From Cryptomeria japonica (lineage: Eukaryota > Streptophyta > Pinopsida > Cupressales > Cupressaceae), in NCBI RefSeq assembly GCF_030272615.1, contig NC_081415.1, positions 190,986,270 to 191,050,269 on the forward strand: a stretch of 64,000 nt of DNA. The letters are read 5' to 3'. Below are positions 57,416 through 64,000 of this stretch, in pieces (within the stretch, counting starts at the first letter, position 1; each line of letters opens with the position of its first letter). Made by a program: the position numbers and the translations under genes. The notes beneath the pieces were generated by a model. The model did no database searches. It had not been told where the DNA came from and saw only the letters and a list, made by a program, of their open reading frames with translations.

Positions 57416-57906
57416 TGGGTGCCCTGGTCCCTGGGACAGGGGCGCTGGGCACCCTGGTCCTCCTGACAGACAACATTTTTAGCACTTTTTGACAGCTTTC
57501 TAGGTTGCAAAACAACAGTTTCCGGAGCAGTTTCAGGGGCAGAATCAGGACAATGGCACCCGCGCCCCCGTCCTAAACATTTTCATTCATATTTTAACAC
57601 CGGGTATGCATTTACATTCTTGTCTTGTCCTTGTGTTTACAACTTTCCATCATTTAAGTTCAATTCTGTAATCTTGTTATTAGTTCATACTTGCACTTTG
57701 GGGTTAGGGATTGAACTTGCATCATTTCATCTTTCAATTGCAACAAGGGAATAGAAATCCTAATAGGTATCCCATGGCTCTCTCTTCCACAAAAAGAAGT
57801 AGCCAATTGTGTGATACCTCTAGGCTCTTTCGTATTCCACAAGTGTGTGGTTGAAAGTGAGATTAGGGCCTGTTTGCTTAGTGTCACTTTTTCTCCTACA
57901 CATTTT

Positions 57907-57924
57907 TGGTGAACCCGACGTGAA
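57907..57924 (+). other. E12 PBS-like site
   Basis: TGGTGAACCCGACGTGAA, six bases after CTACA. The tRNA is not identified. A shift from the usual two-base spacing is possible if the LTR ends at ACACA (57902). Confidence 0.6.
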
Positions 57925-58247
57925 TTCCAATCTTCTCTAATTCTGATTTATGTTTTCAAATTTGAGTGTTTATGCTATTCCAAAATCAAATTTGTATTTA
58001 CAAGTTTTAATTTCTTACAAGATTCAAAAATCTAGAGGAAATTTTTGCTAAAACCCTAATTTTTCAATTCAAAGTTGAACTTGTGGATAGCTTAATTGGG
58101 ATCAATAATTTCAAATCTGATTTAGGAACTCATTTGAATCATAAATTTCATTTTCTAAATCTACATTCTAAGTGCTTTCATTGGTTAAAATTAAACATTT
58201 CCTTCTATTTTGCATGTGTTATCATTTGAAAGAGGAAAATTGTTGTC

Positions 58248-61200
58248 ATGATGCATTCATTTCATAGATGTGATAATGGGTTAGCTTCCCTTGTTTCAAT
58301 TTTTCCTTCTTCTAAAGAACCTCCCCCCATCTATAACAACATTTTAGTGCCTAAAAGAGTTGCTATCAATCCCTTTGAGACTCTCCCATGCTCTAAGGAT
58401 GAAGACTTTAAGAGTGATCTTGACAATTCTCCTAAAATGTGCCCTTCCTATTTAGCTATCCTAGAGGAAGATAATGATATTATAAACACCTTTCTTAATG
58501 TTACTTCACTTTCCCTAGATGATGTCTCTCTAAGTGAAAAGGTATTGATGGACATTGACTTATTTTCTCCTAAAGTTGGTCCTTCCAATGGGGGCATGTT
58601 AGTGCAACAAGAGGTTATGAACACTTCTTTCAAAGATCTCCTTCCTAAGCATGAATCTTTGGAGAAATATGTTCATGTTCCTCCTAAAAAACACTCCCTT
58701 CATGAGGATCCTTTTGTGCAAGAAGATGACATTATCCCTACATTTCCTAGTGATGGCATTTCCTTTTCCAACAAAATTCCCACTAGAGATGATGAATTAA
58801 TGATAAATGCTTACCCTTCTCCTAAAGTTTATCTTACCCATAAGCATCCCTTAGAGAAAGAAGATGAAATAATAAGCAATTTACTTAATTCTCTCTCCCC
58901 TAAAGATCATATTGAACATATTTTGAGGAAAGAGGATGAGTTTAACACATCTATTGATGCTCTCCCTTCTAGGGATGAGGAATTAATAAACAATGTTATC
59001 TCCTCTCCTAAAATTGACAATACTTCAAACATTCCTTTCATCAACTTCACTATTTGGGATGAACCATTAGAAGAAGGTGTAGATTATTCTCTATCCCATG
59101 AGAGAACCCTAGCCAAAGGGGATGAAATCAAGATTGAAAACTCCCTTGATAGTTTCTCACCTTCCTTTAATCTTAATTATTCTCTCTCTAAAAATAAAGC
59201 ATCTCCCTCTCCTCAACTTGGTTCTACTCATAAGGATACCCTAGTTCAAAGCAAGATGGTTAACATCTCTTTCAAAGATTTCCCTCTCAAAAGTGAGACT
59301 TTAGAGAGAAATGTTGATCCTTCTCCTAGAGAGTTTATTCCCCATGTAGATCCTTTGATGACAGAGGATGATATGACCTTTCCTAGTATTACTCTTCCTA
59401 CTAGAACATCAATGCCTATCCCTTGTCTCTCTCCTAAAATTGATTTAATCTGTGATAAGATTTTAGTGCAAGAGAAGACTATCAAAAATTCTTCCAACAC
59501 TTTTTTTCTTTCCTCTAAACCATCCTCAATCAATTTGATACATGTGAATGAGACACCTAACAAACCTCTCTTCACTATCCAAGGTGCTTGTCCTCCTATA
59601 AATTCTCAACCTTTAAATAAGCCTATCTTAGTGGTTCAAGGTGGTTATGCTAATTATTCTTTTTGCACTCCTAAGAAATCTGTTATTACTGTGCAAGGAG
59701 GTTATTCTACTAAGAGCCCTTATGAGTATGCTAAGCAACTGACTAGAGAGAGTTATCATGCAGTTGCTCATACCTATAACACAAGAAACAATAGGCAACC
59801 TAATCCTCCTCCAGTTATCCCAACTTCACTTCCTCCTTCCCAACCTATTCTTCCGCAAGATCCACGTATTTCACAAATGCTTAGTAAGGAATATGATCTC
59901 ATAGAACAACTTAAAGCTACCCCTGCTAAGATATCCCTTTGGGATTTGATCCAAACTTCTTCCGTTCATCATGGAATGTTGCAAGATGCCTTGAAAGATT
60001 TGAATGTTCCTCCACCTAATACATCTAGTAATATAGTATCTTTGGTTAACTCTGTGATGAATCCTAAAGCTCAAATTGTGTTTACTCAAGATGAATTGCC
60101 TACTAGTGAAATTCAACATCAATATGATCCCTTGATGATTGTGGTTATCATAAATGACACTGCTATAAGACGAACACTGGTAGATAATGGCTCTGGCCTT
60201 AATGTGTGTAGCATTAATCTATTGCATAAGATGAATGTGGATACATCCCTTATTGAGCCTGACTCTCATCCCATTCGAGGCTTTGATAATGTGGCTAAGT
60301 CTTCATTAGGTATTATCACCTTACCCATCACAGTGGCACCTGTTACTTTGCCTACTCCTATCCATGTTATGTCGGGAAATCTAACATACAACTTGTTATT
60401 AGGGAGACCTTGGATTCACAGTATGCAAGCTGTCCCCTCTACATTGCATAGACAAGTTAAATTTATTTATAACAATAAGACATATACCTTGATAGGTGAT
60501 ACTAATCTTCAGGCTTGTTTGCAAACATCTACTTCCAAAGGGAGTTCTTCTAAACCTTCCTCTTCTAGTGATGACTCTTTAAACAAGATACCTATGGATG
60601 AATCATTACCTTCTGATAATCAAAATTCTTTGGATGAGTCTAAAGCTCCTGAAGAAGATCCTTCTCGACTTGAATCTACACATGAAAAGACTTTTTATCC
60701 TGAGAAGGTTCTCGTAGAAGACGATTGGGGATCTCTTGATTTTAATCCCACCTTTGTAGGTGAGTATAGGGTTCCTCCTAGAGAGCTTAAAGTTAAAGAG
60801 AAGGAAGAAACTAGAGATCAATTAGTCTTACCTGAACCTATGAGCAATAATTTTGTGGCTGCTTCTCAAACTTCTTCTCCTCACACCTCTAATTATGAAG
60901 AGTTTGATTCTTTGTCTTATGAAAAACCACCTTCTCTTCCTGAAATGGCTGATCGTTATGGTCATGGTTTTCGCATTTTTGCTAAGCATGGGTATCATGG
61001 AAATGGTTGTGGCGCTCATGAACAAGGGATAAAAGTTCCTCTAGAGACTAATTTTCACAATTATGCCTTTGGACTCGGCTATAATCCCTACAAACGTACC
61101 AAAGCATCTAAAGGACCATCTCTCAATGTGAATGCTATATTTAGTAGTGATGATGATCTCACTTCAACTAAATCATCTTCTACTTCTATCAACTCTCATT

Positions 61201-61475
61201 CCCCTCATAAGGAAATCTTGGCGATGAACAAATCTCTTTATGACTCCCCTCAAATTTCTAAATCCACTTATGAATCTTTATCTCCTATTCATCATAAAGT
61301 CCTTTCCTCCAGGGATAAGGCTCTAATAAATTACACTCATCCCTCTTCTAAGATTTCTTGTGACTTTTCTTCTTCAATTTTTATCATTTTATACATGTTT
61401 TTGATCTCACTTATAGTGGAGCATTTAGCATGTCATATTCAAATACCTCATTCAATCTATCATGTCTTTAGATAA
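58248..61475 (+). CDS. E12 Gag-protease polyprotein, intact, with G-patch-like motif
   Basis: 1075 codons without a stop. Residues 1-450 are acidic and Ser/Pro-rich with degenerate repeats of the type EDDII...FP....DEEL..N..PSPK. Residues 480-640 contain SYHAVAHTYNTRNNRQP, SLWDLIQTSSVHHGMLQDAL and FTQDELP, the region that precedes protease in Tat-lineage Ty3 elements. The aspartic protease is VDNGSGLNVCS at 645-655 (catalytic Asp 646) with the second motif LLGRPWIHSMQAVPS near 717. A G-patch-like motif (GYHGNGCGAHEQGI) is at about 915-928. No zinc knuckle and no RT are present. The start is the first ATG of the frame; the second codon is also ATG. The ORF ends 1.8 kb before the 3' LTR. A hydrophobic end (ILYMFLISLIVEHLACHI) is unusual for Gag and may be out-of-family sequence. 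Confidence 0.85.
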   Translation: MMHSFHRCDNGLASLVSIFPSSKEPPPIYNNILVPKRVAINPFETLPCSKDEDFKSDLDNSPKMCPSYLAILEEDNDIINTFLNVTSLSLDDVSLSEKVLMDIDLFSPKVGPSNGGMLVQQEVMNTSFKDLLPKHESLEKYVHVPPKKHSLHEDPFVQEDDIIPTFPSDGISFSNKIPTRDDELMINAYPSPKVYLTHKHPLEKEDEIISNLLNSLSPKDHIEHILRKEDEFNTSIDALPSRDEELINNVISSPKIDNTSNIPFINFTIWDEPLEEGVDYSLSHERTLAKGDEIKIENSLDSFSPSFNLNYSLSKNKASPSPQLGSTHKDTLVQSKMVNISFKDFPLKSETLERNVDPSPREFIPHVDPLMTEDDMTFPSITLPTRTSMPIPCLSPKIDLICDKILVQEKTIKNSSNTFFLSSKPSSINLIHVNETPNKPLFTIQGACPPINSQPLNKPILVVQGGYANYSFCTPKKSVITVQGGYSTKSPYEYAKQLTRESYHAVAHTYNTRNNRQPNPPPVIPTSLPPSQPILPQDPRISQMLSKEYDLIEQLKATPAKISLWDLIQTSSVHHGMLQDALKDLNVPPPNTSSNIVSLVNSVMNPKAQIVFTQDELPTSEIQHQYDPLMIVVIINDTAIRRTLVDNGSGLNVCSINLLHKMNVDTSLIEPDSHPIRGFDNVAKSSLGIITLPITVAPVTLPTPIHVMSGNLTYNLLLGRPWIHSMQAVPSTLHRQVKFIYNNKTYTLIGDTNLQACLQTSTSKGSSSKPSSSSDDSLNKIPMDESLPSDNQNSLDESKAPEEDPSRLESTHEKTFYPEKVLVEDDWGSLDFNPTFVGEYRVPPRELKVKEKEETRDQLVLPEPMSNNFVAASQTSSPHTSNYEEFDSLSYEKPPSLPEMADRYGHGFRIFAKHGYHGNGCGAHEQGIKVPLETNFHNYAFGLGYNPYKRTKASKGPSLNVNAIFSSDDDLTSTKSSSTSINSHSPHKEILAMNKSLYDSPQISKSTYESLSPIHHKVLSSRDKALINYTHPSSKISCDFSSSIFIILYMFLISLIVEHLACHIQIPHSIYHVFR

Positions 61476-63275
61476 CATTAATGGCTATTATGTTGCTCAT
61501 CATTATGTGACATTGGTAGCTCATTTACTGGGGGCTCATTGTCATTCATGATGGTACAATTTCAAGTGCAATCATATTTTTGAAGCAACATAATAGCCTA
61601 ATTTTCTATGATATCATCTTTTCTTTAGAATCCTCTTTTCCTAGATATGGGAGAAGATGTGTATCCTCTTTCTTATCCTACCCACTTCTTGTAAGGAGCA
61701 TTTTACATACACTAATGTCTTGCTTGCATGAACTCATGTGAGTATGTAGTACATTTTGCTTATGTCTAAATCTCTCCCTAGAAGATTGTGTAAGTCCTTC
61801 TCATTGACCTTATCCTTGGGAGGCAATGATCTTTTCTTATTTTTATCTAAGGATCCACTTTTTTCCATTTCGTGGATGGTGTGAACTTTATTACTTGATG
61901 TTATTCCTTGTATGCATTTGTTGTTGTTTGTTCAAGGATTCTCTCTTACAAGAGGTGTAAGTCCTTGACTACAACCTCTTTTGCACTTGGTAAAATACAT
62001 CCATAATGAATTCACTCTCCCAATTGGGTTAAAAGGAGCGTCATCCTTCATTAAGAATCACTTTCACCTCGCAAAAGAAGGAAGTATTGCATTCTTATTC
62101 TCTTCTTTGTCTTATTCTAGAAGATGTTATATTTGTTGAAGACAATTCCTCTCGAGGATAGGTGTCTTTTGTACAAAGATCTCTTCTCCTCTAAGGATCT
62201 CCTTTACACATACTACAAGATATCCCTTTTCAACTATCTTATCCTTGCTTAAAGAGTGCAAAACTCTTTTGCTTGGATCTATGACATTGTTGCATTTTTG
62301 GGGTATCTTCTTTTGTGATGAAGGTAGGTATCCTTGTTCTACTTTGCTTATGACATAAACATTACACTTTTTTGAGCAATGGGTCATTCTTGAAACTAGA
62401 GCACAGACTCTTAGAGCGAGATGTCTCCATTTTTCTTTTATGCAAAGTGATTATTCTCGGAACCAGAGCATAGACTCTTAGAGCGAGATGTCACGTTTTT
62501 GTACTATACATATACAGGTTGTAGCATACTCGGGCATAGACTCCTATGAGGTGCTTCTAACCTCCCTTACACACACATGCACGAGGTTGAGTGGAACTAG
62601 CGGCATAAGGCTAGACTTTCTCACTCTCCTCCCTTAGATGGATCACCTAGACAGACTCTAGGGGCTAGTTTTCCATGTCCTTTTCCCATGGATCACCTAG
62701 ACAAGATCTAGGGGCGAGAAGTCCATGTTTTCTCTCTCACTATTCTTCTCATGGATCACCAACGTGTGTATTCATTCTTTTTTCATTTCTTTTCTTCTCT
62801 TTGCATTTTGTTTCCATTTACATCCTTCATTTTGCATTAGAGAACTCTCAAATCCTCACACTCTTTGTTGTGTTGGAATTGAGATTTAGTCCTCTTTCTT
62901 ACCAAATGATTCTCCATTAGTTTTTGATCTCATATCAAATCTTCTTGTGAGCATTTGTCATCAATATTCTTTAACAATTCGAAGTGGTAAACATGATACC
63001 CTGTTTCAACTCACTAAAATTAGCAAGCCGAAACAGGGGGGGCATATAGCTACCCTCGAATTTTCATCAGGTGCCTTCCTTAGTAAGCATTAGGCGATTT
63101 TGTGATCTAACGTGTGTTTTGTAGGGTGCGGTTCCTAACTGTGTACTGCAGATATGACTGGGGGCTTCGTTCGATAGACTTATGGATATATCCTTTTTCA
63201 AATAATGTTTACTTTTCTGTACTTTAGCTTGCATATGCACGTAGTGTTCATATGACTGCTAAAGTGGGGGCTAAA
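61476..63275 (+). other. E12 3' noncoding region
   Basis: There is no RT, integrase or RNase H motif in any frame. It contains short direct repeats (listed separately) and ends in the PPT aaagtgggggctaaa (63261-63275). In Tat-lineage elements a long untranslated region next to the 3' LTR is common, but here it directly follows the protease ORF. Confidence 0.65.
62391..62765 (+). repeat. Short direct repeats in the E12 3' region
   Basis: agactcttagagcgagatgt occurs at 62406 and 62472, a third weaker copy (catagactcctatgaggtgc) near 62533. atggatcacctagacag/aagatctaggggc occurs at 62638 and 62689, with a further catggatcacc near 62750. Confidence 0.75.
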
Positions 63276-64000
63276 TGTAGCGTCGTAAATTGTACGCACT
63301 TGCTAGGGTGGTACAATTTCACACCTAGTTTAGCACCCACCTTGGTGCATTTTGCATTTTGCATTGCATTTCCCCTTTAGCACTTAATTAATTAAATAAT
63401 TAGGTCTAAGGTTCTATTTCATCATCTCCTATATCATAAAGTTGGGCCCTTTTATTAAAGTGTGCCTTTTTCATTTTATTCCTCCAATACATCATTTAAT
63501 CAAAAACCCTAATTAGGTCCTATTTAGAACTTGGGGGCTTGATTTTGGGGGTCAAAACATCTCGAAATCACCTGTAACTTCGGGATTCTCTCTAAAATCA
63601 TCATATCTGACGGCCCTGAAAATTTGGTGAAAAGTTGTCGGGACCATGGCGCCCGGAGTGCACATGGTCCCGGACATTTTTCTCGAAATTTTAGGAGCAC
63701 AATCCAATCATAAAATAAAGCTTAACCTCAAGAAATTGGCAGGAGATTCAATCTCTAGGTCGGCCAAAAGTTGAAATTAAGACCTAGGGTTTCATATATA
63801 AGAGCTCTCTTTCTTCATTTGAGGGGATCCGGATTTTGGCTTTCAGGGACCTTCTATGCAGCGAAAGAGCAGATCTTTGAAGACTTCAACAAAATTCAAC
63901 ATCCTTCTATCAAGCATTTATCAATTTCATTCATCCATTTAGGGCTTGGAAGACATTGAAGAACAATAGGAGATTACCGACTGAAGATTGGCTTGTACTC
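63276..64000 (+). repeat. E12 3' LTR (first 725 bp)
   Basis: Near-identical to 56212-56955. Differences are mostly C in this copy against T in the 5' copy, or G against A. The remainder lies past the window end. Confidence 0.92.

Larger units (their letters stand above)
56212..57900 (+). repeat. E12 5' LTR
   Basis: 1689 bp. It contains two copies of gaccatggcgcc (56580-56610), where the 3' LTR has one, a TATA box, a strong GC-rich hairpin and the word cgccc/ggcgc repeated in the second half. Confidence 0.92.
56212..64000 (+). mobile_element. E12: Ty3/gypsy (Tat-type) element encoding Gag-protease only; 3' LTR runs off the window
   Basis: The LTRs begin TGTAGCGTCG at 56212 and 63276 and the 5' LTR ends CTACA at 57900. 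Over the 725 bases of 3' LTR visible, I count about eight substitutions, one 1-2 base indel and one 19-base indel, so the insertion is recent. The internal region (57901-63275, 5.4 kb) has one long intact ORF and no RT, RNase H or integrase. The PPT is aaagtgggggctaaa. It is inserted in ORF2 of E11. Confidence 0.9.

Noticed and set aside
57229-57510. Overlapping small ORFs in both strands of the E12 LTR (Pro/Arg/Gly-rich)
   Set aside because: They come from the GC-rich hairpin and its partial copies; no conserved domain, and they lie within the LTR.
60183-60200. E12 protease as a cellular aspartic protease gene captured by the element
   Set aside because: The DNGSGLNV and LLGRPWIHS motifs and the preceding block are those of Tat-type retroelement proteases, so capture is not needed.

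Overview
The window is nuclear DNA of a land plant with a large, repeat-rich genome; a gymnosperm is my guess, from the style of the retroelements, but nothing here proves it. I find no host gene, no RNA gene and no CRISPR array. Almost all of the 64 kb is LTR retrotransposons, mostly inserted into one another. I number them E1 to E12 from left to right. Boundaries come from paired LTRs, primer-binding sites (PBS), polypurine tracts (PPT), 5-bp target duplications (TSD) and reading frames that rejoin when an insert is removed. | Left part: E1 (1-5897, minus) lacks pol and carries two open regions: a coiled-coil/CCHC gag-like ORF1 and a large second ORF of unknown family (ORF2). 5898-7216 is unassigned. 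E6 (minus, remnant, about 7217-7909 plus 34051-36082) is a gag-only copia-type element. E2 (copia, plus, 7910-34050) is inserted in E6. E3 (minus, 9621-29395, a divergent ORF1+ORF2 element) sits in the gag gene of E2. E4 (copia, plus, 15531-27830) sits in ORF1 of E3. E5 (copia, minus, 22463-27200) sits in the 3' LTR of E4. That makes five levels. | Right part: E7 (copia, minus, from 36083) interrupts the gag of E6. E8 (plus, 38045-43677, same family as E1) sits in the RNase H region of E7 with a perfect TSD. E9 (copia, minus, 44011-47860) breaks the RT gene of E7. E10 (plus, 47861-52643) is an AT-rich element with tandem repeats and no coding region. E11 (minus, 52644-56211, E1 family) follows. 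E12 (plus, 56212 to beyond the window end) is a young Ty3/gypsy element of Tat type that interrupts E11. | How they work together: E2, E4, E5, E7 and E9 encode, or once encoded, copia Gag-protease-integrase-RT-RNase H. E1, E3, E8 and E11 encode no RT, integrase or protease. They share LTR modules and the PBS type with the copia elements, and E1 and E8 also share a leader sequence just after the PBS with E2, so they are probably mobilised in trans. Their second protein is conserved between families and is the least explained object here. E12 is also pol-less but has an intact 1075-codon Gag-protease ORF. All the copia genes are broken. In E4 the decay consists of 18 in-frame stops without a frameshift, a pattern expected from deamination of methylated cytosine.
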